Under the pieces are notes generated by a model, which was not told the DNA's origin, searched no databases, and was given only the letters and a program-made list of their open reading frames with translations. From Puccinia triticina (lineage: Eukaryota > Basidiomycota > Pucciniomycetes > Pucciniales > Pucciniaceae), in contig NC_070558.1 of assembly GCF_026914185.1 (NCBI RefSeq), positions 3,038,001-3,102,000 of the forward strand: a DNA stretch of 64,000 nt, read 5' to 3'. Below are positions 45,720 to 57,499 of the stretch, in pieces. The position numbers and the translations under genes are program-made. Position 1 is the first letter of the stretch. Each line of letters opens with the position of its first letter.

Positions 45720-47351
45720 ACTCAACTCAAACTTACCCTTGAAGATGTTGGCGGATTACTGCTACAAAGTAGCTATGTGGCCCCTATCAGTGTTGACTCA
45801 AAGACGTTTGAATTCAAAGTGAGCCAGAAGCTAGAAGGCTCAGACAAGACAACAGTGAGTGATGTCATCACGGTCATTCAAGCAGCGTCGGGGAAATATC
45901 AAGGGAAAGCCACGGCGACCGCCGAAGATCCCTATGTCCCGATGGATGTCGATGCGATTCAAGCGCTGAGGTCGACTGCGAACAGATACGCACCTCCACA
46001 CCGTCGGCAACCAACACCCAACAGACCACCCCAGCAAGCGCCGTCCCTACCAATGCAACCGACTCCGCAAAAGACCTCCCTGTCAATCAAAAAAGCGGCG
46101 GCATACCGCGGGTACCCACTGAATGGCTACCTCACATCCACATACGGGCTCCAGTGTTACTACTGTAAACAGGACGGACACTGGCACAACAACTGTAAGA
46201 TCTTCTGGGACAATGTGAACACTGGAATCATCGGCCCGACCCACGTCGATCAAGCATCCTCATCAAACTCAGCTCCACCAGATTGTCCCATGAGCCAGCA
46301 CAACCGTCTCCGACAGCTCGATGTGCCGGAGGTCAGCGATGAGAAGATTTTACTTGACTCAGGAGCTTCTACTCATGTGAGTGGTTCACTCAGTCTCTAC
46401 ACCTCAACCGAAGAGCTCGAGCGACCCAAGAAGATACTCCTGGCAGTGGCTGACTGTTCCGTTGACGTCAGGCTCAAGGGAACAATCACAATCCCGACAA
46501 AACACGGGAATGTGACGGTTAACAATGTGTTCTACTGCCCAGGCGTCGATGGGATAATACTCTCGGTTGGCCGGCTGACTGGTGTAGGATGGCAACTCAA
46601 GTTTCAAGGCCGTGAAGCGACATTGACTAGCCCCAACCAAGTAGTTTCTAAAACGTTGTATAGAAACTTCTGCTGGTACCTGAGCAATCTACATCATTCT
46701 CTGAACCTGAATAAAATCACACAAAAACCTTCATTCAACCCTTTCCTGTGGCACCGGCGCCTCGGACACGTCTCCAAAGAGGTTGTGCAAAAATACTTGA
46801 GACAACATTGTCCCGATGAAATTGATGGGAAATCGTGGGAGTCTTTTTTCTGCACGCAATGCGCAAAGTCGAGAAGTGTCGATGAGAAGTCACCCAGAGG
46901 AAACTCATTGATACCAAGAGATGAACCCCTTGACTTACTTGTCTTGGATGTGGCCGGACCTTTTTTGTACGACATGTCTGGAAAACAATACGTACTTACA
47001 CTCAGAGACCATGCAACGACATACATCTGGTGCGATGTCATGGCGGAACAAAGCGAAGTACCAGGAAAGATCATGTCCTGGCTAAATCACATGAAAACCA
47101 CCCTTGGCAGATATCCAAAGAACATCCGCTGCGACAATGCGCCCAAGTACACAGCATCATTAAAAAAGCTACTAGCACCGATAGGAGTATCCCTAGCACC
47201 AGTCCCACCATACAGCCCGGAGCAGAATGGCGAAGCAGAGAGGGTCAACCAAACTCTAGGAGATATGGCCAGGACAATGCTCCACAAGTCAAAAATGGCC
47301 CGACCCTATTGGAGCTATGCATACCGGATGGCGGCACAGATACACAATTGA
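45720..47351 (+). pseudogene. Copia zinc knuckle, protease and integrase part of pol
   Basis: Motifs in order are the knuckle CYYCKQDGHWHNNC, the protease site LLDSGASTH, the integrase zinc region HRRLGHV with CTQC, and the DDE core with LLVLDVAGP, IRCDNAPKY and QNGEAERVNQ. The frame ends at a stop at about 47350, and integrase tail sequence continues to 47753, where further stops occur. Confidence 0.92.
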
Positions 47352-47852
47352 ATCCCCAACAAGAAAATCGACACGTGCCCCCTCACCAAACTGTACGGCA
47401 TCGACGTTGATCCAAATGTTCTATATCCGTTTGGAGCTGAAGCAATAGTCCATATTCCTAAGGAGAAACGAGATAAGCAATCTGAACGAGCGATTTTGGG
47501 AAAACTCATTGGATACCCAGCAGCAGGGGCAGGCTGGCTGGTGCACTCTAGTCAAAGCAGTAGAGTTCTACACTCAACGTCCGTTATTTTTCCCGAATTT
47601 CAAAACTTGCCAGTAAAGAAGAAAGAGCCGAAGAAAACCGACATTGCTTTCATGTTGAACCAGATTGTCCTGAAGCTTGGTGAGGAGGCAACAGATCAGA
47701 TTGCGAAGGCGGAGGTAAAGACAATAGCTAACCTCCCAGTCAACAAAGATTGACACATCCCCCTGAACATCAAGTCAGCGCTCCAATCAAGGGACGAAGT
47801 GGCATGGCAAGCGGCGGCGAACTACGAAATAGACAAATTTGTGTAGCTTGAC

Positions 47853-48801
47853 GTGTGGACTCCGGTAGATCCATTTCCAGGAGCCAAAGTGCTGGGATGT
47901 TGCTGGGTTTTTGCAATAAAGGACGGGATTTTGCCAGGAGACCCAGAAATCTTTTGGGCGAGGTACGTCGCAAAGGGTTTTAACCAGGTCATGGGACAAG
48001 ACTGCAACAAAATGTATGCTCCGACTGCCTTGCTGGTCACGCTTTGTCTGCTAATATCTCTGGCTATCAAATATCACTATCCAATTGCAACTTTTGACAT
48101 CAGCTCAGCTTACCTCTATAGCCCAATAGAAGAGGAAGTATATGTTCAACCTCCGACGGAGATCAGACCAGAGCTAAAAGGAAAGATAATGAAACTGAAT
48201 AAGGCAATGTATGGCACAAAGCAAGCCGCACGTTGCTGGTGGAAATTCTTCAAATCAAAAATGGAAGACATTGGTTTCATTGCGTTGGAGCTAGAACAAT
48301 CACTCTACATCTACAGGCAAGGAGCAGGTTTCATCACCATCTGGTTACACGTTGATGATGGATTTGCGGTGGCGTTGAATGAGGATCTGATGGGCAAACT
48401 ACAGACGGCAATGGAGAAGGACATGAAGATCAAGTGGTCAGACAAGGTGGCGAAGCTAGTGGGTATCAACATCAAGCTGAAGGCAGACATGGTGGAACTC
48501 AATCAAGAAAAGCTAGCAAACCAGATTGTAAGCGACTACGCAAGACCAGTATTCACCCAAAGAAGTACTCTTCCAGACGAGACGTTAGAAATTCACTCTG
48601 GCGAGCCGGTTGACCAGACAAAGTATAGATTGATTCTAGGTTCCCTGATGTATCTTGCCTCCGGTACAAGACCCGACACCTTGTATGGTGTAAATTTGCT
48701 AGTGTGGTACAGCAAAAATCCCTCACTGCAACACTGGAAAGCGCTGGATTTTCTTGTCGGATATCTTAAGAGGACGAAATCGAAGAAGCTGATGTTGAAA
48801 G
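47853..48801 (+). pseudogene. Copia reverse transcriptase
   Basis: Conserved blocks are ARYVAKGFNQV, TFDISSAYLYSPIEEEVYVQ, KLNKAMYGTKQAARCWW and the active site IWLHVDDGF. An in-frame stop lies just upstream (about 47845) and the MITE at 48802 cuts the frame before RNase H. Confidence 0.92.
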
Positions 48802-49255
48802 CAACACTGGGTCGCTACGCTAACCATAGCGGTTAGCGTAGTAGCGCAGCGCGAATGCACTATTTTTTAGCGTAGCGTTAGCGCAATTGCACGCATATGC
48901 GCTAACGCTACGCGCACGCGGTGCGCAGCTATTTTAGCTGATAGCGTAGCGTTAGCGCAGATGCGCGCAATTGCGCTAACGCTACGCATGCAGGGCGCAA
49001 AAGAGCGCGCGCTACGCTGCGCTACAGCGCCTTTAGCGGGAAAAAAGGCCTTTTTTTCCGCTAAAAGCGCTGTAGCGCAGCGTAGCGACTATAGCGGCGC
49101 GCTAATGCTAACAAAGAATTGGCGCGCTGTTAGCGCCGCTGAAAATTAGCGCAGCGTAGCGGCGCTAACAGCGCGCTAACGCTATGCAAAATAGATGGGT
49201 GCTTTTTGCCGCTACGCTAACGCGTAGCACTGAAATAGCGTAGCGACCCAGTGTT
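48802..49255. mobile_element. GC-rich hAT-type MITE inserted in copia pol
   Basis: Flanked by GTTGAAAG at 48794-48801 and 49256-49263. Ends are AACACTGGGTCGCTACGC and its complement. Removing it rejoins copia coding sequence, so it arrived after the retrotransposon. It is homologous to 40582-41073. Confidence 0.92.
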
Positions 49256-49263
49256 GTTGAAAG

Positions 49264-49729
49264 GACGAGGGGCGTCACTGGACTTATGGTCGGATGCGAA
49301 TTGGGGCGGCGAGCACGAGAGATCCACCTCTGGTTTTGTCATCAAGCACCTAGGGGACTCGATTGCGTGGGAGCAAAGCGGCAAACTGTGGTAGCGCTGT
49401 CAACTTGTGCGGCAGAATATGTGGCTCTGTTGGATGGATCTCAGCAATTGGCGGGGATATCAATACTTCTCAAAGAAATAAGCCATCAACTGCCGATGGA
49501 AATTTTCTGTGACAACAAAGCGGCCATCCTGATTGCGGGCGACAACGCGTCAAAGAAAAGAACCAAGTACCTGATGTGGGCATTTTATTTCATCAATGAT
49601 TTCATCAGAGAGAACAAAATCAAGATCTTGTGGACAAACACCCATCTTCAGCAAGCAGACATCTTCACAAAGAGGCTAGGTCCCAACAAAATGGACGCGG
49701 CAACGGCAAATCTGGGGCTTACGGCGTGA
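49264..49729 (+). pseudogene. Copia RNase H
   Basis: Contains VALSTCAAEYVAL, FCDNKAAILIA and the end ILWTNTHLQQADIFTKRL. A one-base shift near 49370 separates the first part (DLWSDANWGG) from the rest. Confidence 0.88.
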
Positions 49730-49742
49730 AGTTTACCAACTT

Positions 49743-49757
49743 GGGGGGGGGGGGGGG
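49743..49757 (+). promoter_or_regulatory. Poly-purine tract
   Basis: A run of 15 G lies directly before the 3' LTR, the expected place for the plus-strand primer. Confidence 0.7.
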
Positions 49758-50075
49758 TGTTAGAGGCCAGGTAACCAAGGTGGTAAACTTAGTCCATATT
49801 GAGTTTATTCATCTTATGCATGTAGTCAAACGTTGTATCTACATGCTCTGGCTACGCCTGTACCTAGTCTAGCTCAGCCCGCGCGGTACCGAATCCCCTC
49901 TTTCCTCACCGAGAGTGGATTCGATACCGAGCGAGGCTGACCCTACCGTGACGCATTTCTTATCGTCAGGTATGTGCAATCAAACTGAGAGTGGATTCGA
50001 TACCGAGCGAGGCTGACCCTACCGTGACGCATTTCTTATCGTCAGATCTGCATTCACTTTCTCAAGTGTCTTATA
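49758..50075 (+). repeat. Copia 3' LTR
   Basis: Same length as the 5' LTR with about a dozen scattered differences. Confidence 0.92.
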
Positions 50076-50080
50076 GCCGT

Positions 50081-51444
50081 GTTTCCAGTATGTAAATATT
50101 TCATGCAAATTCTGATTGACTTGGATGGAATGATGAGGCTTACATTTTCATTTGTGGAAATCTTGATGGACTTGGAAAGACCAGGCGCATGACTTTGGCC
50201 ATGATACCGATGACGGGTCGCCAGTCATCCAGCCGCAAGGTGGGATGACTATAGGTTTGCAAAAATCAATCAATGGAACTATACACAGTATATTGGTGGA
50301 TTGGAAAACATGATAACAACGACCTTGCTTTGTCCTAACCAATTTTGAAGATCCTCCCCCCCCCCTTTCCTTCATCTTTGGATGTTGTCTGTTAGCCTGG
50401 GGCTTCATGTCTCAGAATTGCAAAAAAAATCCAAAGAGCGTTGGGATAGTTTGCTGGGCTTCTTGGCTGCTCATCGCATGCTCATTTCAGATCACTTTTG
50501 GCGTCAACTTCAAGGATATTATTGAAATAGAAAGGGGTGTTTGTGGTCTCGCACCACAAAGCTCGTTGCTTCATCAGTGTTCCCTGTCCTTTGGAGGGGG
50601 GGGGGGGGGCGAAGGGCTCAGGTGGGCACTCCTGCATAGCTTGAGGGCATTGCCACTAGCTATCATCGCCACAAGCAAGCTTAGCTAGTCGACGGCCTGC
50701 GGGGGCCCAGAACCACCTAGACACATGTTCAGTCGCACAAGGCTGCGCATGTTGTATGACTGGCACTCTGGTTTGAAGCCTGATGTTTTGTTTATCGTTG
50801 CAATGTGAGTACTGACCTTAAATTCTGAGTACAATGGCTTTGGTGTCAGCCGATAACGGTATCAATGAAGGCCATGTTTCAAACTAACGCAATCCTGTCA
50901 AGCAGGCTCCAGTCTAGAAGTTATGACAAGTACGTTAGTCTTTGTTTCGCTGACAAAGAACATCTGACAAGAAGTTTTCCAGAGGATTCGCTGTACTAGA
51001 CCTAGCAAAAGATACATAAGTGAGACGTGGTGGATGAATGGCTTGTTTTATCGATCTGAGACGTGAAGGGGCGGCGGCGACATCACCTCATGCTTACGGA
51101 TGTATGGAAGGGTGTTTGGATTAGTCAAAGGGGCAAGGCGGTTATGGGGAGGTCGCAGTGTCGTGGATGGGCCAGAGTAGCTTGCAACTCGAGCGAGCTG
51201 AGCGTGTGGAGCGGTGTGTAGTATGCTGTATCCCGCTAGACGGCCTCTTCGCCTCTCCCCCATGAAGTCATCCTCCAGTTCAGCCATGTACACCCATCCA
51301 CTCGCGAAACCCCTGGAGCCAGGCATACAGATATCCTCATAAATAGCACCTTCGACCCACCCGTGTCTGCTGGACCCAACCGACCCTCTGCTCTGCTTCT
51401 GTCTCTGCCTGTGCCCACCCCAGCCGACCCAGCATCCCCACGCG
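50081..51444. other. Intergenic region and capping-enzyme promoter
   Basis: No gene is supported. C- and G-runs occur at 50356-50367 and 50597-50609. An ATAAATAG motif at about 51338, some 105 bases before the start codon of the capping-enzyme gene, could be its core promoter. Confidence 0.45.
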
Positions 51445-53688
51445 ATGGTCAACGCCAACTTCCCCGTACCCGAACGGATCCCAGGCCAGCTGATCACCGA
51501 CAATCAGCATCTCTTCTTCCTCAAACAACATCTTGCTACGCTCTGTGGTCTTCGGGGCGTCCAAAAGTCTGCAGCTCCTTCACAGTTTCCCTGTTCCGAA
51601 TCGTCACTACTAATCACCACCCTTATCTCGCATCGTGCTTCAGATTTCCAGGCTCGCAGCCAGTCAGTTTTTCCCAGAAGTCGTTGGAATTATTGGAAAC
51701 CGAAGAGTTGAGTTTCAAAACTTATACTAGATCGATTATTCTTATTGTCAGAAGAGATAAAATAATAAACAAATCAGTTTGAAAGGAAGAAAAAAATAAA
51801 CACGATTGACACGATAGGCCACTAACCAAAATAATTTCGACAGTTTCTGGGTATGTGAAAAATCCGATGGAGTTCGAGTGATGGTCTTGATCGTTGTCAA
51901 AGGGACAGCCCAAGGCCCAGTTCAAGAAGTTTACTTTGTTCGTCCCAGAAAATGCTATCCTTGGGCTTGTCATCGGAATTCTCACAACATCCACTCCTTT
52001 TTGTTGCTTCTCACAATTAGATTGACCGGAAGGACGAGTTTTTCTTGATTGAAAACATCACATTTCCCCATTTCGAAAATCCCAATCGACTACTCAAAGA
52101 CACCATTCTCGACGGTGAATTGGTCATCGACGTTGACCCCAAAACGGGCCATGTTTGTAGCTCTCCTAACCATGATGCCATAAACTATCAGGAGCTCTAA
52201 ATGTTTTTGCTCGCACACAGCAACAGTTGCGGTTTTTAGCATTTGATTGCATTGTATGGGAAGCAAACAATCTCATGATGAGACCTCTCATGAATCGATA
52301 CGGGGTGAGCTTTCCTGATTTCCGCTTGGGTTATTTGTTTTGTAAACGTTCATTAAAGTTTTTGGCTATCCAATCTATTCATGTTTTTGTCCCGAAATTT
52401 TCGTCTTGAATGTAGAGGTTAAAAGACTGGGTCATAGCCCCATTGAAGAAGCTTATCTCTATCCAGCCCCAACTGAGAGACAAAATGCCCTTTGAGTTGA
52501 GTCCATTCCATCTTCAGTCGATCGTCTACTCGCGTATCTTGTTGTTAACTCGCAAGTATCTGTATTTACTTGGTAGTGTCCAGCTAAAGACTATGGAACT
52601 CGCCTATGGGATCGACAAAGTGCTTCATCATGATCTGCCCAAGCTGACGCACGGAAACGATGGCCTGATTTTTACCAGCGCGACGGCCCCTTATCGAATA
52701 GGGACTGATCCTAAGATGTATTCGCCTTTTTTGCATATCAGAATAAAGCCAGAAGGACATGCTGCTGACAATCATCACATCTCTCTCGTAGATTGAAATG
52801 GAAGCCACCATCTGAAAACTCGATCGACTTCCGTTTAGAACTCAGGTTCCCCCCTCTACCGGACGACCCCGAGGAGGCGGACTTTTATGCAAAGCCACTG
52901 TTTGTTCTGATGATGAACTGCGGGAGAGAGGGGGAACAGTTTTTTGATACACTCGAGATGTCCGATGAAGAATGGATGGAGTTGAGTGCGATCCCTTCAA
53001 AAGTCCCCCGCGAGTAACACAGCTTTGTGTAGTTACTGACACCACTAATGTTTTAACAACATAACAGGCGAAAACAAAGACGCGAGCAGCTCGATAACCG
53101 AGTAGTTGAGGTTGTCTGGGACGCGCCCCGCAATACATGGAAAATACTGAGGTTCAGGGATGACAAGAAAAATGGGAATTATCGGGCCGTTGTCTTTTCG
53201 ATCCTCGACAGTATTCGCGATGGAGTGGAGGCACCAGAAGTAAGTTCTTCATCTTGTTTCGGTTGTTTTGTGAAAGCGTCCGAGTCTTCTTCTAAACATT
53301 CTGTTTTTTCCCCTGGATCCAGCTGAGCAAGCGATCAGCCAAGATCCGCAATGCCTGGAAGGCCCGGGCACAGGGACAGAGTTCGAGCACCCAGCCTTCT
53401 GGTAACAAATCACCACCGCGTGCACAGCAGGAACCCAATCCAAAACCATCTGGCTCCAAATCTCCAACGCGAAACTCGAAGCCTTCCCGAAGCAAATCCC
53501 CGCCTAACCCTCGTCAACCAGCTCCTCAATCCTCATCGGCCCCTCCTAATCATCCTAATCCTCCCAAACCTCAGCCCTCTACCGTCCCCATTAAAATCGT
53601 GGGTGGAAATCCTAGGACAAAGGGGAAAAAGAAAAAAATCACTTTGGCTCAAGTCGGTACTGTTGCATCAACTATGAAAAGAATCTGA
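51445..53688 (+). CDS. CEG1: mRNA guanylyltransferase (capping enzyme alpha subunit)
   Basis: The enzyme transfers GMP from GTP to the 5' end of nascent mRNA in the nucleus. Ten exons fit: 51445-51566, 51644-51706, 51844-51937, 52021-52152, 52221-52304, 52416-52495, 52577-52717, 52792-53013, 53068-53239 and 53323-53688, giving 491 residues. After FPGSQPVSFSQ come the motifs: I, CEKSDGVRVM with the GMP-linked Lys; III, FFLIENITFPHF and ILDGELVID; IV, NDGLIF; V, ILKWKPPSENSIDF; and, in the OB fold, VI, WKILRFRDDK. The C-terminal 110 residues are a Ser/Pro/Arg-rich tail with SKSP repeats. The exon 8 donor could alternatively be about 40 bases earlier. All catalytic residues are present. Confidence 0.94.
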
Positions 53689-55143
53689 TATGTTTATCTT
53701 TTTTCTCTTACTATCTGCTCGACTCACTCCTTCAACTGAATACTTGAACGCAACAACATATAGGTCTTATGTTTCCTGCTCTGTTTCTTATTTGTGCACA
53801 AATTGTGATTAGGTTTTGATCGTTTTTTGGGTCTTCTTGCCTTGTGGATTTGCGTATCCTTATCACTACTTATATGTGCAAGAAAGACAAATAAGAAGAA
53901 GAAGAAGAAGAAGAAGAAAACTTCCATATTTATCTGATCTTGCCCTGGATCACTTCCGATCACTAATATCACCTACATACATATATACATAGCTCTAATA
54001 CATTGCGGCAAAGATATGTACTCCATTTGCCTTGGGTTCTTGTTTTTTTTTTGTATTGTCAGTCAATGTACAGGTTTTTGTTTTCTTCAGATACACATCT
54101 ATATAGATACCTCTTTTCCTTTTTGTTTGTCTGAGGAAAACAGATGTGTATAAAGAAATGGGCGAAAATCGACTCAGTAATTGAATTTCTGACTCTGAAA
54201 TGCAGCGGACGTCCTGAGGACCTCAAATTACTGTCTACCCCAGATCCTCAGGACCACAATTTGATCCAGGAAAAATTTGGGAGTTGGAGTACTAATTTCA
54301 ACACCTTGTTTGGGAGTCGGAAATTGAATTTTACAAAGAATGACAGAAATAAAGAAAATGTTATCACTCCTCACTGGGGCACCCAAAGCCCCCAAAAATT
54401 CTACAGTGTGTACAAAACCCTCTGAAGAGCACTTGGTGAGCAGCATGGCATTATAACACCCCAAACAAGGGGTGTGCTACTCTGGGTCTAATACGGCGGA
54501 TTTCCTACTAAGGAAAACTACCAAAACCTTGGTGTGGGTGCACCAAAATTTCACATCATCAAGTAAATTACTATGTCTCCAAATGGTGAGCTGCAATATG
54601 GCAGCAACACACAAAGAGAATTTCTTTTGAGGTGGCAGGGCCCTTGGTCACATCTCCTACTACTAAAAATGGTGGGTACACTAGTAAATAGTGCCTTGGG
54701 TAAAATTGATACTGTCTCCTTAACACTTTGTGCCTCTGGGACTGGTAATATAGTTCCTCCAGGACTGTTCATCGTGCCTTCAGGACTTTCAATTATGGGA
54801 ATTTTAATAGTGAAAAAAATACGGATCTACTTCGCGCAGCAGCAAAAAACTCTTCGCGCACAGAATGGACCGTCCCCCGACGTCAAGCCCGCTGTGCGCG
54901 CAAGCCAAAAAAAAATTCCCGCACAGCGACTCCCCCCGAAAGAAGGAGGGAGTTTTTCTGGATTTTTTTTTGATGGATCAAAAGAGGGGGTCTTGCTTGC
55001 CCCCTCCAGAAAATCTTGGATTTTTTGGAGGTGTCCTCCATCATGTAAATTTTTTTATAATATTAATCCAAAAAATAAGCTCCCCCTGCCCCGATAACCC
55101 ACCCTGGGGAATTTTGACCTGCCAAAACTCAAGCGGTCGGGTA
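53689..55143. other. Intergenic region left of the mariner element
   Basis: No gene is supported. An AAG microsatellite lies at 53893-53919, and homopolymer-rich sequence from about 54800 runs up to the transposon end. Frames here are short or low-complexity. Confidence 0.45.
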
Positions 55144-55472
55144 CAGCAGATACGAAAAAGCTTGCGTTTGGGGGGTCTGAAAATCCGACCCCCAGGCTCA
55201 GAAAAAGCCACACCCAAACAAAGCCACAGAGAGATACAGGACCTGTATCTCTCTGTGGTTTCCATACCCCCCACCCCCCGATGCCGGCACCATATCCCCC
55301 CCCCATTCCGGCCGCACCCACCCCAGCCATCCTCGATCCCCCAGCCCCCCAAATCCCCCCCCCACTCAGCCCGTTGTGAGTTTCTCAATCCCTCCCTCGT
55401 CTCTCCTTCCTGGCTTTGGCTGACCCACCGACCTCTGCACCCTCCCCCCAGGCCCGAAACCATTGGACCAAT
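55144..55472 (+). repeat. Left long terminal inverted repeat
   Basis: About 329 bases, with a perfect short palindrome AGAGATACAGGACCTGTATC near 55228, C-rich tracts, and an inner end at CATTGGACCA. Matches 60326-60650 in reverse. Confidence 0.9.
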
Positions 55473-55577
55473 AACCCGCGAGGTGGTCAGTATTATGTAG
55501 GTTTTTTTTTCCCCCATGATAGATCAATAGGTCTGATCCTCCGATTTCCCCAATCATCCAGCCAGCCGCCCTCCCGA

Positions 55578-56700
55578 ATGGGGTTCGTGAAGTACGCCCA
55601 AGACGTCAAGGTGATTGTCGTCAAGCTCAGCCTCCGCGGACTGACCCTCGATGAAATCAATGACACGATTGATAAGAATGTCTCTCACGACTCTTTGGCG
55701 CGATGGAATTGCCTGTATCGAACCACTCGAGATGTGGTGCGTGACCCGGCGCTGTATGAAGACAGAGGTCGGCCGCTATCCTTCTCGGCCGAGGAGCGGG
55801 AATTTATCCTCTCGGCCCTCGAGTTAGAGCCGACACTCTACCTAGATGAGATTCAGTCTCACCTGGAGACCATGACAGGCGAAATTCACCCAATCGCCTC
55901 GATCTCGGACGAGTTGAGGAGCCGGCTCAACTTCTCAAAGAAGGTCGCCCGGACCGTCCACCCGGCGCAATGCCCAGTGAAAAGAGCCCGATATGGGACC
56001 CAGGTGGGCCCATACCCATCCAACTACTTTGTGTTTATAGGTAAGTCCAGGGTGGTTTGCTTTGTGGTATCTATTTGGCTAGTTTGGCTGACGCATTGGC
56101 TGCATCCAGACGAATGCGGAGTGTCTCTCGGTACCCACTCACGCGATTGTGCGTGGTCAACCCGCGGCCGTCGGACGAAACGAATCCCTCGTGCTCACGA
56201 TGCGCCCCGTATCTTGGTGTGTCCGGCGGTTTCACTCGATGGCATGCTATGTGTGATGGCGCAGGAGGGGACGATGCGTCACGTTGACATCGAGTACTTT
56301 TTAGAGGATGTTCTGGTAGGGATTCCTTTTTTTTGCTTTTTCTTTGGCGGACCTCAGCGGCTTACTTACGTACTTGTCTCAATTTTTTCAGATGCCTGTG
56401 ATGAATCCGTTCCCTGGCAGGAACAGCGTGCTCATCATGGACAATGCAGCAATTCACCATAGAGGACGGATCGCCGAGATTTGCGCGGAAAATCAGGTGT
56501 TGCTGATATATTTAGCGCCTTACTCGCCGGACATGAATCCGATTGAGAAGGTCTTCTCAAACCTCAAGTTGCACCTCAAACGACATCGGATGCTCACCGG
56601 GACCGAGTTGGACGCCGACATTATCAAGGGGGTGCTCCCAAGGATTGCCACCCCCAATTTGATGCAAAAACTTTTTCGGGGCAGTGGGTACAGGGCCTGA
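55578..56700 (+). CDS. IS630/Tc1-type DDE transposase
   Basis: Three exons, 55578-56040, 56110-56315 and 56392-56700, give 325 residues. The N-terminus holds helix-turn-helix-like segments (LSLRGLTLDEINDTIDKN, LYLDEIQSHLE). The catalytic core has VFIDECGVSLGTH (first Asp, rebuilt across intron 1), VLIMDNAAIHHRGR (second Asp) and APYSPDMNPIEKVFSNLK (Glu). This is the DDE_3 layout. No stops or shifts were found, so it may be active. Confidence 0.9.
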
Positions 56701-57499
56701 GCCTGATAGTTTTTTAATGACTCGCTTTCTTGTTGTCTTTCTTGGCTATTTTATTGTTCCTTTCCTCTTTAATTCTTCAAATGAGAATTAAATAGTCTTG
56801 AGTCTCTGCCTCTTTATAAGGAGCCCTCTGAGCGCATCCCTCTGAGCCGGCCTCTGAGCCGGTCGGTGGGGACTTGTGAGATATGGTGGGCCTACGTGAC
56901 TAGGCTGCGTGGGCACTGGTCTATCTTTGTGGGCCAGGACTTGGAAAGATTACGTCCGTGGTGGGGACTTGTCCTTGCCGGCCGGTACTTCAAATTAATG
57001 AGTCATCTTGTCTGGCCCCACGCGCAATTCCGTGACTTGTAAAAAATTGCTGGGCCCCAGAGGGACAATTGAAGACGGCCCCCGGGCCCCATCATTTTCG
57101 GCAAAGTCTTTCTATTTGCAGACGGTCCCCGGGCCCCAGCGGTAAACTGGGCCGCAGAGGGACTCGGACATTTTAGGCAAAGTCAAACTCACATCCCGGC
57201 GGAGCCGGCGGGCCCAAGACTGGCGCCCGCCCGCACTGTCTGTTTATTGGAGCTAAGATATATGTATGCATTCCATTAAGAGAATGTCACAGATATAAGA
57301 GTAAGAGGAAAACATAACTAAGATAAAATGGAAAAAGGTGGTCACGGATATAAGAGTAAAAGAAACACATAACCAAGATAGGAATCGGATAAAGAAAGGA
57401 AGGGGGCTGCTATGGGTCTCATCAGGAAGAAAAAAAAAGGCTGCCGCCCGCAAAAAAAAACTTCCTATGTTGAGCAACCCTCCAAACACTCATTATGGC
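56701..57499. other. Spacer between the two mariner-element genes
   Basis: Convergent 3' region, with GGGCCCC-rich repeats at about 57000-57240. No gene is seen. Confidence 0.5.

Larger units (their letters stand above)
44582..50075 (+). mobile_element. Ty1/copia LTR retrotransposon, full length but decayed
   Basis: Two 318-base LTRs at 44582-44899 and 49758-50075 are flanked by the 5-base duplication GCCGT (44577-44581, 50076-50080). Gene order is gag, zinc knuckle, protease, integrase, reverse transcriptase, RNase H, as in copia. Stops and frameshifts interrupt the frame and a MITE sits at 48802-49255. The LTRs differ at roughly 4-5 percent of positions by eye. Confidence 0.94.

Noticed and set aside
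54573..55500. Frames of 174-211 residues left of the mariner transposase
   Set aside because: They cross the transposon boundary at 55144 and homopolymer-rich inverted repeat sequence.
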